Source: Phaeoceros laevis (Eukaryota > Anthocerotophyta > Anthocerotopsida > Notothyladales). Taken from it: DNA of 64,000 bases. Of the stretch, positions 11,630 through 22,737 are shown piece after piece. Every line of letters begins with the position of its first letter. Position 1 is the first letter of the stretch. The stretch lies in NCBI GenBank assembly GCA_049999765.1, contig JBNGIQ010009488.1:429804-493803 (forward strand), given 5' to 3'. The notes under the pieces were generated by a model. The model worked only from the letters and a program-made list of their open reading frames with translations, made no database searches and was not told the origin of the DNA. The translations under genes and the position numbers were made by a program.

Positions 11630-13394
11630 ATGCCTTCTTGTCGACTTACTTGTTTGTTACTAGCAGGTGTTTGGTTATGTATCCACCTATCCGCAGCTGA
11701 GCTTGTAGATCTGGAAATTCCTCTCAGCTACTCTCCAGGTTCTCGGGATGGCAACGAAGAGACAACAATTTTTCGCGGGTCCCCTGTACAGAATAGCTCC
11801 AGTTCCTGCAGGATGCTGGCTTTTGCAGGGAACGGGCAGAGACTAGTGTGCGCTGTATCCGACTTTGGAGCCACTGGAAACGGTGAAGTGTATGATACCA
11901 CGTCCATACAGTCCTCCATTGATGCCTGTTCAAGCGGAGGTGGTGGGATTGTCCTGTTTTCTCCTGGGCTCTATCTCACAGGTACTGTATACTTGAGGTC
12001 TCACGTGACCTTGTACATAAGCAGGGGAGCAACGATTCTAGGGGGCCCGAATTTAGAAGACTACCCCCGAGATCAGTCACACTGGTACCTCATCTTGGCG
12101 GAGAATGTAGAGGATGTTGGCATCACAGGAGGGGGCGTTGTAGATGGGCAAGGGCTAAGGTTTGTCACTGAGTTCAAGGAGGAGAAGAACATCATGGTTA
12201 GCTGGAATGAGACAGGCACATGCCTTGGCGATGAGTGCAGGCCCCGTTTGGTAGGATTTATAAACTGCAAGAATGTGCACATTTGGCAGGTCCATTTCCG
12301 GGAGCCAGCTTATTGGTGGTAAGTTGGCTTTAGGGCAGCTTGAAGTTCTGCTTTAGCCAGGAGTGATGTCCTGACCAGGTCCTTGTAACATGACTGCGCA
12401 GTTTACACATCGTGGCTTCCGATGGTGTCTTGATAGAGGAAGTTGATATGAATGGTGATTTCAACTGCCCGAACAACGATGGTATTGACATCGATGGCTC
12501 AAACAACACTCTGATCAGGCGGGTGCGCATTGACACTGGAGATGATGCAATCTGTCCCAAGTCGGATGCTGGTCCTTTGCACAACCTTACAGTGACAGAT
12601 TGCTGGATAAGGACGAAGTCAAGTGCAGTGAAATTGGGCAGCGGAAGTGAGCACGATTTTGTGAATTTGCACTTCGAGCGGATCACCATTGTGGATTCTC
12701 ATCGGGGGCTTGCAATACAGCTGCGTGATTCAGGTACTTCAAGCCAGCCTTCCTCTGACCACAGGCAGTCATCTTCTCACAGCCTTCACCGGCTTTGCAA
12801 CAGTCTGACCAACCGCAGAGCATTGCCCGCTATTCCGTTTCAGGGTCTGTGCGCAATGTCACATTCTCGAAGATACAGATGAGCACCCGCTATTATGATC
12901 CATCTTGGTGGGGGCGAGCGGAGCCGATCTACGTGACAGCCTGCCCCCGGAATGCGTTTACTAGAGTGGGATCAGTGAGTGGAGTTCGGTTCCTGGACAT
13001 AAGCGCTGTGTCGGAAAACGGGATTTTCCTGGCGGGGTGTGCCGAGAGCAAGCTTCAGAGGCTGGAATTTGTGCGCGTTTCTGTGAATCTGCAGAGGTCA
13101 TCGGGCTACGTTGGAGGGCGTCACGACTACAGGCCTGGTTGCCAGGGCATGGTGGACTTCAATGGCACCTCCGGCATCTTCATGGAGCATGTGGGGGACG
13201 CAACACTGAAACAAGTGAGTCTGAGGTGGAGGTCTAGTGAGGCCCCAGGCTGGGGCAGTCCCTTGCAGTTCAATCCATCAACCGTGGGAAACCTGAGAAT
13301 GCGTGGCTTCCGGTCGGATTTCTTGAATAATGTCGCTCCAAGGCTCAAGCTCAAATACGGTAACACAATTAGTGCTGATGAATGGTTCGACTAA
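11630..13394 (+). CDS. GH28 pectin-lyase-fold glycoside hydrolase (polygalacturonase-like), secreted
   Basis: Three exons (11630-12318, 12402-12733, 12844-13394) join in frame to 523 residues. Residues 1-23 form a signal peptide (hydrophobic CLLLAGVWLCIHLSAA), so the protein is secreted to the wall. The N-terminal VSDFGATGNG...TTSIQSSIDAC and the central NNDGIDIDGS and TGDDAI blocks are GH28 landmarks. They supply the two or three Asp residues expected to be catalytic. The His motif GHG is replaced by SSAVKLGS, and RIK by RGLAIQ. The protein therefore belongs with the divergent plant clade that lacks the GHG box, and is not a classic endo-polygalacturonase. The substrate is likely a pectic polymer but cannot be fixed from sequence. 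The C-terminal third contains RYYDPSWWGRAEPIYVTACPR-type sequence typical of that clade, with several Cys that may pair in the wall. Splice sites are canonical and phases agree. Confidence 0.88.
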
Positions 13395-13429
13395 TATGCA
13401 TGAAGCCTGGAGGCTTGAACTAGGCATAC

Positions 13430-15816
13430 GTGTCAGAGAGCGTGTCCCGGGTCCTGGGCCATCTTTGTACTGAACCCCGATGGTGGCCATCTTGTCCTTG
13501 TCCGGAGCACAGGCTTGTAGCCATGCTTGGTACGGGGTGTGGTGCCGCTGGCTGTAACTTCACCCCTGCCACTTCACGACCCTCTGCTGGGACTTCCGAG
13601 AAATGCGGTGCTACTGGTACGAGCAGGCATCTCCACGCGTCAAGATCGGGACCGTTGCATTCTGCCGATAATAAACTGCTGGGGGTGAGGCTGGAATGCA
13701 CTCTCCGCCGGCAGCTCGAGGTCTCGGCAAAGGGGTCTCACCTGGTGTCCGCCAAAGTATCTCCAGGAAAGGATACCGGCTTGGCTGACGAGCAGGCGTT
13801 TCCCAGCTGGAGCGCAGAAGAGCTGCGGGAAGGCAAGTTTGACTGAAACTCGCAGTGGTATCCCGTGTCCGTGGCAGCGCACTTGGACAAGCGACTGCCT
13901 CATCCAGCTACTGTCCTCAGTCGCGATTTCGTGGTGTGCTGGGATCCCAATGGAGGTAGCTGGCAAATTTTCGAGGACAGGTGCCCCCATCGCATTGCGG
14001 AGGGCAGAATTGGGGAGGATGGGCATTTACACTGCTCTTACCATATGCATTGTTGGGCCTTTGCACCTTCCACCGGGCCTGCTCTTTGATTCCACAGGCT
14101 CCGCCAGACCGCCTCACGGTGAGAACTTAACACCTTGTGTGGGCCTCCTCTCTGTGCTGTTTCGTGACTCTCGTTTGGAATGCATATGGTAAGCAGGCGA
14201 AGAACTCCAAGAGAGCATGCGTAACTGTGTACCCAAGCACTTTGCACCAAGGTTTGTTGTGGCTTTGGGCTGACTCTTCGGAGGGTGCCCAGGAGCGGGC
14301 GGAAGCCACTTCTCCTCCTCTCGTTCCAGAACTTTCAGATCCTAATTTTGTCTTCGAGTTTCTTACGGCGGACCTGCAGTATGGGTAATCCTCATCGATG
14401 TTCCTTTCCTGTGCTTTTGGATTGTGATGCCTCAGATGGGCTTACGGTTTGCACGCTGCCAATGCAGGTACAAGACGTTGACAGAGAACCTTTTGGATCC
14501 ATCTCATGTGCCTTTTGCTCACCACAGAATCCAGGTATTGTCACCTATGTCTTGTACCACCCTCTCTAGCTGTGGGGAGTGCTGTTACTAGTCCCTGTGT
14601 TATTTGTACTGGGCAACATTTGTACTGGGCAGCTAGGGCAATAGGAATATACGTCAGCCGCTCTTTGAGTTCGTATTGCAAGGAGGAATCAGCAAGTCGG
14701 GTTTTGTCGGGGAGCTCCCACAAGGTCCTTTACGGTGGCAGTCTCCATGCCTTATAACACAAAGTCCCAACCTCCCCATTCCCCAACCACGCCCTTCCAG
14801 GTTCACGGTTTAACACATTTGTCCACCTCCTGATCAGTCATGATGTGAGAGCTCTTGTGATGGTGTAATGCAGCAAGAGTCTCTTCGTCAACACCCGTCC
14901 TGATGTATGTATTTCAGGCTCGGAGAGCTGAAGAAACTCCTTTTTGGAGAAAGTGCAACGGCTGAGACTCAAGTAATCAAATCAAGAAGGCTGAAGATAG
15001 CACTCTACTGCGTTCCAGTGGCTCCTGGCAGGAGCAGGGTATTTGCTGCATTTCCTCGGAATTTTGCGAAGACTTTCCACTACTTGACCCCAACATGGAT
15101 TGAGCACCAAACGAGAATGCTTGTCTTCATCTCAGATCTCTACCACGTCATGGTCAGTCCTCTACTGCCACAGTGTGACAGCAGCGCTGTTTGCGGCCAT
15201 AGTCCTGCACTCCTGCGACCTTGTTTAACTTGAGAGCCCTGTGCAGGAACGCAAGATTGAGCAGCTAGAGGGAACACAGGCTGGCCCAAAGCTGCTTATG
15301 TGCCCACAACAGCAGATCGCTGTGCGGTGGCGTTTAGAGTGTGGCTGGAGAGATTTAGTGGCAGGACCGTGGATTGCGGGGGTGCAGATGGGTCGCTGCC
15401 TCCGACTCCGTCCAGGAGGGAGCTTCTTGACAGGTACAGCTTCCCGGGATCTTGTGCAGGATCAGCATTGCGTGCCTCTTCGCTGCTGGTCCCTCTTATC
15501 GACGTCCACGCATCTCCATTCATTGCGCAGGTACTCCACGCATGTCGAGAAGTGCCCTTCGTGTAGTGGGGCACTGGCTGCGTTCAAGGTAGCGGAGACT
15601 GGGCTGCTGGGCCTGTCTTTTGCTTTGGTAGCACTTCTTGCTGCTTCAGGGGCGAGCCCAGAATTGTCTGGAGTGAGGAGCTTCACCGTATTCCTGGCCG
15701 TGACAGCTGTGGCTAGTTTCGCCCTCTCCAAGGTCATGACTTGGTACATCCATCGGGCCTTTTATTTCAGCGACTATATCCACGGGCTCGTCAAGTGGGT
15801 GTGTGCCAAGTGGTAG
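13430..15816 (+). pseudogene. Rieske oxygenase (PTC52/PAO type), copy 1, disrupted
   Basis: This is a near-complete relative of the intact gene downstream, with the same order of exons, but it is broken. The Trp codon after GKFD is TGA (13844-13846). Three codons are missing inside the first Rieske box (CPHRIAEGR against CPHRLAPLSEGR). Two extra codons replace the Gly of the second box (CSYHMHCWAF against CSYHGWAF). A 2-nt loss just after shifts the frame, and a further 1-nt loss at about 15290-15300 shifts it again. The iron-binding helix (NLLDPSHVPFAHH), the block CVPVAPGRSR and the C-terminal pair of Cys with two membrane segments are still legible. Copy 1 keeps a canonical GT donor at the intron where copy 2 has GC. 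Loss of the Rieske ligands' setting makes it very unlikely to be an active enzyme. Extra introns could mask some lesions but not all. Confidence 0.8.
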
Positions 15817-16434
15817 CTCGGAAGGCAGGCTTAGCCTACAGTATGAAGTCAGTGTAGGCGATGAGCAGACAAAGCCAAAAAGTCCGTTGTCAGGTAAGGC
15901 GCTTGTTCTGCTTCGACGTTTTCCAGCAAGCACAAAGTCTTGTACAGTACCCAGCATCCACTTGTTGAGGGATACGAATGGCACTTGCCTGCTGTTTGAT
16001 CTTTCTTGGCAAGGACCCAGGATCCTCTTTGAATAGGCAGTGCTGATGGGGAAACCAAGACTCTGCCTACTGTCGTTCAAATCAAAGCCAAGGGTCTCAG
16101 AACTTGCATTCTGGTGTTCGGATTTGTACCTTCCCTGTACGCAAAACCGCCATATGGAGGAAACTGTAAAAATGTATCACCAAGAAGCTATGGTGTGGGC
16201 CCCAAAGGCGTGTCCCATTGACATTTGTGGAATAGAAGTCGGCAAGGCTGCCTTTAGTCTAGAGTATCTTTGGCAACCTCTCTTCATTTGAATGCAGCAG
16301 CAGCTTCTGCCCACAAATTTCAGGTGCCTATCCAAGTGTTCTCTTTCTTTCTTCCTTGAGCAGCTAGTTTAGTCTACGACTGGTCGACTGTACTGCAGCC
16401 AGTGACGGGTGTATCCTACGACTTTATTCAGACG
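15817..16434. other. Intergenic region between Rieske copies 1 and 2
   Basis: No supported gene is seen. It probably contains the 3' end of the dead copy and the promoter and leader of the intact copy. Confidence 0.4.
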
Positions 16435-19080
16435 ATGGTAGTAAGGTTCCCCACATTGGCTGAAGTGCAGCCAATGTATGCGAAGTCGTGTCTGATGCCA
16501 TCCACTTGTGTGCTTCTTAGAGGAAGTCTCGGCATCGGTGCACATCCCCTAACCACGTTGATAAATCCCAACCACTCCATTCTGGTGTACCAGGCCCTTC
16601 CAGAAATTCGCGCTTCCCGCTATCGGCATCGACAAGCCCTGTGGCCGCGAAGGCAAGGATTGTTCGATGCATTGTTAGCAGCACGACAGGCGGAGCCGAT
16701 GGTGGCGGAAGAAGTGGGTGCCGGGGGTGGATGTGGTGGCACGGGGTGCGGTTCATGCGGTACCGGCGACTCCCTCAGGGGAGCTGCTGCCGCGACTTCG
16801 TGCTGCTCTCCTGAGGACTTCGGGATACCACCCGCCGCCGTCGATTCTGGCAGAAGGTCTCCCGTCCCGAGAGTACGGCGGTTGCAATTGAAGACCGAGT
16901 TGCTTGGAGGTAGGCTTCAATGCGCTGCCGCAGCTGGGATGGTAGCTCCAGGCAGGCAAGGGTAGCTTATGGGGTGACTTGGCTGCAGACACAGAGGAGG
17001 GTGACAAGGAGGAAGCCCAGCCCACTGCCAGCGGACAAGAATTGGATGACGGCAAGTTCGACTGGACTTCGCAGTGGTATCCTATTTTCGTGGCGGGACA
17101 CTTGGACAAGCGACTGCCCCACCCAGCCACCGTTATCGGTAGGGATTTCGTGGTCTGGTGGGATCGAAATGGAGATAGCTGGCAGATTTTCGACGACAGG
17201 TGCCCGCATCGGCTTGCCCCGCTCTCGGAAGGCAGAATTGGAGAGGATGGGCATTTGCACTGCTCTTATCACGGGTGGGCCTTTGCCCCTTCCACCGGAT
17301 CATGCTCCTTGATACCTCAGGCTCCTGCAGATCGGCCCACGGTGAGGACATTGGTATCCCGTCTCTTGTCCAGCACTTGATGCTCACCGCAGACTGTGGT
17401 GCTGAGATGCGTGCTGCTGCAGCTCAAGGAGTCCAAAAAAGCGTGCGCCACGGTCTACCCGAGCACTGTGCATCAAGGCATGCTGTGGGTTTGGCCGGAT
17501 GCTTCGGAGGGTGCCCAGGAGCGTGCCGCTGCCAATCCCCCTCCTACTGCTCCGGAACTGGACGACCCAGATTTTGTATACGGCTTTATGTTGGCGGACC
17601 TGGGCTATGGGTAATTCTGGTTGCTCTCTCTGATGCATCATACCAGAATGGTTGTTTCATATCTACTCCACGCTGTGCTAATGGTTTGCACGTCATCGAG
17701 TTGCAGTTACGATTCTTTGACAGAGAACCTTCTTGATCCAGCTCATGTCCCCTTTGCTCACCACAAAATCCAGGTACTGTTACCTACCATAACCACTTCC
17801 CTTCTGCCTTGGTTCCTCAGCTGTGCAATGTGGTGGTAATTCGCGTACTCCTTCCGTTTTGGGCAACCAGAGTCATAGGTCTCAAGGTCGACCCATTGAC
17901 TTGAGAGTGCGAGGAATTGCCAAGGAGGGTTTTGTTGGAGTGTCAACAACACGGGGTCCTGTACAGTTTCAAGCTCCATGCCTTGTCACATTAAGATCAA
18001 CCCTTCCGCCTCTGCCAGCAAAACCTTCAAGGTAGGTTTCCACACCAATACGTTACCCTACCTCCCTGACTTTTATGGGCAACACCCCTCCTGCCTGTGT
18101 AATGTTCGGAAGCAGCATGGCTAACTCTCTTGTGCTGGTGCTGCTCGGACGTAGCCCAGATTGGGGACGTTGAAGAAATACCTCCTGGGACAAGGGGGAA
18201 AGGATGAAAGCACGAGCAAACTGGGGAAACTAAGAAAGGTGTCGCTCCTATTCTACTGCGTTCCAGTAGCCCCTGGCAGGAGCAGGCTCATTGCTGCCAT
18301 ACCTCGAAACTTTATGAAGCAAGTCTTCCACTTAACTCCACGTTGGGTGACCCATCAAAATATGATGCTCCTCCTCGTTTCCGACCTCTACTTTCTCAAC
18401 ATCATGGCGAGTACCCCCTATCTGATTGTGCTTCTCGGTTCTGGCCACATTCATGCAGACTTTGTTCTTACAGTAAAGCAAACATGAGCTCTGCGCAGGA
18501 ACGCACCATTGAACAGCTTGGCGGGAACAAAAACTGGTCTAGAGCTTGTTACGTCCCCACGGGATCCGATGCATGTGTGATCGCCTTCAGGAAGTGGTTG
18601 CAACAGTTCAGCGGCGGGAAGGTGGACTGGGGTGAGAAAGATGACATTCTGCCCCCGACTCCACCCAAGAAGCAGCTACTGGACAGGTAAGTCTTGAGTC
18701 ATGTAAGTACTGTAGGTTCAGATGCTGTGGCTCTTTTAACAGAATCTATCATGGGACCATTCTTTCCCACCCTGTTGTTGACAGCACTACCTCTCCATGG
18801 TTGTGCATGCAGGTATGCTATGCATGTGGGGAAGTGTCCCCACTGCAGTCGGGCCCTGGCTCTGTTCAGAGTAGCAGAGACAGGGCTGCTCCTGCTCGCC
18901 TTCGCACTGGTGGCCCTCCTTGCTGCCTCAGGATCTAGCCCCAGGCTGTCTGGAGTAAGGAGCTACAGCTTGCTTCTGGCCCTGGTAGCGGTAGCCAGCT
19001 TCGCCTTGTCCAAGTTTCTGACTGGCTTCATATATAGGGCCTTCATTTTCAGGGACTATGTTCATGGTCTCATCAAGTAG
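16435..19080 (+). CDS. Rieske non-haem iron oxygenase, PTC52/pheophorbide a oxygenase type, intact copy
   Basis: Eight exons can be joined in phase. They begin 16435-16909, 16989-17341 and 17423-about 17610, and the last ends at 19080. The mature part opens with GKFDWTSQWYP. It then carries the Rieske [2Fe-2S] ligands CPHR and CSYHGW, the mononuclear iron motif NLLDPAHVPFAHH, the family block CVPVAPGRSR, and a C-terminal CPHC followed by two hydrophobic segments. The last two features mark the chloroplast envelope/thylakoid group PAO, PTC52, TIC55 and CAO; the sequence feels closest to PTC52. Such enzymes oxygenate chlorophyll-related substrates using ferredoxin. The N-terminal exon (about 158 residues) should include a transit peptide but also has an odd Gly/Cys run (CGGTGCGSCGTG). 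Its start is uncertain; 16474 and 16495 are other in-frame ATGs. The intron after residues SDLYFLNIM uses a GC donor (18407-18408). Confidence 0.85.
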
Positions 19081-19163
19081 GCTGGTTGCGCGTTAGGACT
19101 CACGCTGAGTTGCTGTTGACTAGCTAGTCTAGCTAGCGTTATTTATTGGATCGTCACCCCAAT

Positions 19164-19211
19164 GATTGCACTTCAAGAGCCAAGTCCGATTGCACTTCAA
19201 GAGCCAAGTCC
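19164..19211. repeat. 24-bp tandem duplication
   Basis: The unit gattgcacttcaagagcc plus aagtcc is present twice in direct succession without mismatch, just downstream of the Rieske gene. Confidence 0.85.
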
Positions 19212-20129
19212 GACTAGCAGACTCTCAGTTCAAGTACCTGCTGCCTGCGGTAAATTGAGGTTCGGCCGTTGGAAAGTGTACTGGTGGAACCATGCCTAAG
19301 CTTTGCTGATCTTCTCGGTGGCAGTGTGGTATCCTACACACCGATCACTTTTTCTGCATGTATCAGTCCCAGCTTGTGCTTACGCTGGTCATAGGCTGTT
19401 GGGAAGTAATGTGACCGAATGAACGAAGTAACTTTTCGAATTGCATGAATGATTGACGGGAAGTCGCAAAGGTGAATGAACTGAACAGATGGATTAATGA
19501 ATAGATGTGAATTGCAAATAGTGCACAAAGGTAGCATAAAGCATTTCTAAGGTGGACGTGTGACCAACTGGTTTTCATGTAGACTGCGGCTACTTGCCCG
19601 GCGCAGCCTACAAGCCCGGATGTCAACCACACAACCATTTGGGGCGGCTACGTGCCCGGATGTCAACCACACGACGATTTGGGAGAGTGCAATAATGAAT
19701 GAATTGAAGTATACTCTCCTTCCTTGAGTGGCCCAAACTGTGACGGCGCCTCCAACCACTTACTAACCCTAGAGTCCAAGGTCTTCATCCTCTAAAGAGG
19801 ACCACTCGTCATTATTAGTTGGCATCGGAGTCTTCATCAACAATTAATGTCAATGTGGAAATCATTCTCACCTATTACAAGTGCTAGAGGATCATATTTC
19901 TTTTTTCCTTCACTTCAAGTACTCCTAGCATAAAAAATTATAGTAGTAGTAAAGTGCCGGGCTATACCAACTCCACAAGGGAATTGAGCACGCCACCATG
20001 TTTGTGACTTGCCTGTTAGCGAGCTACCTAGCTAGCCAGCTATGGTGGTTAAGCCATGTTAGTAGTAGTAGTAGCAAGGATTTCACTGTAATTTCACTAT
20101 AATTTCACTGTAATTTTGAAAACCAATTG

Positions 20130-20220
20130 ATAGAGCACATTGCCCTAAGTGGGTATTGAACCCCGGCCACCCCTTTGGGATGGCGGGGTTCTTTACCACT
20201 TGAATGTCCCCAAAGGGACA
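20130..20220 (-). repeat. tRNA-derived SINE-like fragment
   Basis: On the minus strand a box-A-like sequence (TTCAAGTGGTAAAGA, plus 20190-20204) lies about 40 bp before a box-B-like GGGTTCAATACCC (plus 20151-20163). That is the spacing of an RNA polymerase III promoter. The intervening bases do not fold as a full tRNA by eye, so a SINE head or decayed tRNA relic is the best reading. Confidence 0.4.
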
Positions 20221-20687
20221 ATTGATACACATCCATTGCCATGCACATTTGATTCACATCATCACCATATGCTTCAGAGTCCTCGCTGAATTGGACGTAG
20301 TGAAACAATCTTCCTCTATAATGTTGAGCAGCTGCAAGTTTTGCATCTTCCTCCAAAGCACAGTGTTGGGTTGTACTAGCAAGCCTCTTACCTCCAAATA
20401 TAGCCAATGTAAAGCCAATTGTTGTTAGCTGAACGCTCTTTACACCGGTATACCGATTTTGTTCGACTCCATTATGAAATTCATGTTATTTGCTTTTCTG
20501 AACAGGGATAATGGAGGCTGTGAATGAGTTAACCCTTAAAAGACCAGGGTTTCGAAACCCATGTAACCAAGGTTTCTATGCACAACTAATTTACCTGAGC
20601 GCCTCGACCTTGTAACGTGCCATTTTGGCCCCGTTTATATTTTGATGTTTGAGATGGTTCTTGAACTCCGATCGCTTTCAATGTTAT

Positions 20688-20724
20688 ACCGTTGGATAGA
20701 GCTTGACGAGCTTTATCCAACGGT
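20688..20724. repeat. Short inverted repeat (hairpin)
   Basis: The arms accgttggatagagct and agctttatccaacggt are complementary over 16 bp with one mismatch or wobble pair, around a 5-base loop (tgacg). It lies in A+T-rich non-coding DNA and is probably part of a mobile element; no function is claimed. Confidence 0.75.
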
Positions 20725-21931
20725 AGATATTAATATTTTATAAAATATGTCGTGCAGTACAACACGTGAAAGAAATGTGCCCGTGGACCAAAAGGCCCCG
20801 TTATGGCCTATTGCTTCCTTAAGGGTTAAGGTCCATACCAAGCTAGGTTTTCCTCAATTTTGTTCAGACCCAAGAAGCATAATATGAAGGTTTGCCTTAT
20901 TCCCCCACGTTCACAAGCAAGAAAAATTTTAAGCATAAAAAAAACTCAAAGAACACTGATTGTCCTTAGCACCTGTTTTATAGCCAACCCTGCAAGTTCC
21001 AATTGATGATGAAATAATGCAAAAATAGGTTGGATTGGGCTATATCCTCTGGCACTGATGGGCACCCCCTTGAAGGTGACAAATGTACACTTGTTGGGGT
21101 CCAGTGCAATGGGCGCCAATTGTTGTTGTGCAAAATCTTTTGATGTAGCACCTAGTGCATACAAGGACAGAATATTGGTCAGAAACAATATTAAAAGTTG
21201 TTGTTGCAATCTGTCTTTTAGAAACCACTTTTCAATTCCAAGCTTGTTATACAATTTTAGCGAGCTTGTGTTGACGGAGCCAACTCGCTAATGGTAACTC
21301 CTAGTTGTGAGAGACTATGAGGTCTTTTCTCATGCCGTTGTCCCACCACTTCAACCTTCTTGAACTCTAACTTGCCATTCTTGTCAATTCTAGTATTATG
21401 GAGATCCTATATATATCCTATATGTACATCATGACAAACATTTGAAGATCATCGTCCTTGAGATTTAGGTGACATGCGTCGTTTCACCCAGCTGCTTCAA
21501 GTAACTACCATTACTACTAGTCTTCTTCATTTGAGTGGAACACTTTGTGCAAGATTCGAAACCAAGGAGCCTGATTATAACTAATTAAAGCATCCATGTT
21601 CCTTATGAAGTTTTGTCTTGGGCTTTGCTCAAATTTGCAATGGGCATACGGAAGTTCCTTGGTATCAAAGCTTGAATGAAATGTTTTACTCAATTGAATG
21701 TCATATTCTTGCAATAAGGAGGGTATTGAGGCTTGAAAACAATGACAAGAAGAAGAAGAAACTTATTTGCGTGCTCAATTGCACAATTGTTCATGTGTCT
21801 TGTGACAATACACTTGTGAGAGGGATATCCTATATAGCTTAGATTAGATTAATTTCGAGTCAAATAACATCCACACCCGACTCGCTAGTACATTTTACTT
21901 GACCCGAGGGTCACTCTTCTTGGCTGGAAGC

Positions 21932-22037
21932 CTCACAATAATTCAAAAGAGACGGGTGAATTGAGGTGTAACGTAACCTGAGCCACACAATAATTCAAAA
22001 TAGACGGGTGAATTGAGGTGTGACGTAACCTGAGCCA
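21932..22037. repeat. 52-bp tandem duplication
   Basis: Two copies of a unit beginning cacaataattcaaaa and containing gacgggtgaattgaggtgt follow one another with a period of 52 bp and only a few differences. Confidence 0.8.
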
Positions 22038-22226
22038 GTGAGCCACGGTCATTGCCGCCAACGTTGGTGTCACACAATGACTCGAACGACTGCCGACTTG
22101 TGTCCCTTGAATTGCGCCATCATTAGAGCCTGCACAAACGTCTCCATCGGAATGAAAGGGTTCTAGAGCGAGAAATGAATTCAATTATTTTGAGTCGGAA
22201 TGACATGTACCATCGATTCGAGAGGG

Positions 22227-22737
22227 CTTGTGTCAAGAACGAGAAACGTGTCCCGTTTCGCTATCATGACAGAGCACCGACTGTTCCAATTGACCTGTAG
22301 CGAGTTAGTTGCCTTTCACGCGACACAGGATAGGGCGACTAGTCTGCTAATGCCGTGGCCGCTTAGTCCGGCGGAGGCTGTCGCCGTTTGCGCGCTGTCC
22401 CAATTCCCTGCTGGCCAGGGAATTCGGCGCCCCGCCGGCTGCTGATGTAGGTTGGAATTGTGAAAATTGCGTGCCACTCAGCACATATTCGACGGTATCC
22501 TCTACACAAGGGGACTCTGAACATATGCCAGCCCAAAGTACGCTCTTGGCATTTTGGTGAGCTCAATCTCTTACAGATGATCTTGCGTGATTATAGACCT
22601 ATACATTGACGTTGCCAAAAGCACTTTGCCGCTGTTGCAATCTTACAGACAGTTGCTCCTGGGGTAGGTTGTACTCATTCATGCCTTCTTCACCTTGTCT
22701 TCAGGCCTATAGCTATGTAGCGATTGCTCCTCTTCAT
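22227..22737 (+). pseudogene. Collapsed 5' part of a second ABCD transporter gene
   Basis: The first part (22227-22445) resembles the DNA upstream of the intact ABCD gene at about 23677-24115, sharing gagaaacgtgtcccg and cggcgccccgccggctgctg. A short middle part (22454-22475) matches 24380-24402. The rest (22483-22737) matches the exon and introns at 25590-25830, including a frame corresponding to [19 protein letters not shown]. Exons 1 to 3 are deleted, and the retained exon has an in-frame TGA after the LYT-like stretch. It joins directly to Rieske remnant sequence. It cannot make a transporter. Confidence 0.8.

Larger units (their letters stand above)
19081..22226. other. 3.1-kb repeat-rich insertion between tandem genes
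   Basis: No gene is supported. The stretch is A+T-rich and holds several repeats listed separately: a 24-bp tandem pair, a tRNA-like SINE piece, a perfect-looking inverted repeat and a 52-bp tandem pair. The equivalent interval in the second block copy (between Rieske copy 3 and the ABCD promoter) is essentially zero. This stretch was therefore probably inserted, or was lost from the other copy. Confidence 0.5.

Noticed and set aside
20946-21254. Minus-strand 102-codon frame in the repeat region
   Set aside because: It is in A+T-rich repetitive DNA, without a recognisable domain or splice context.
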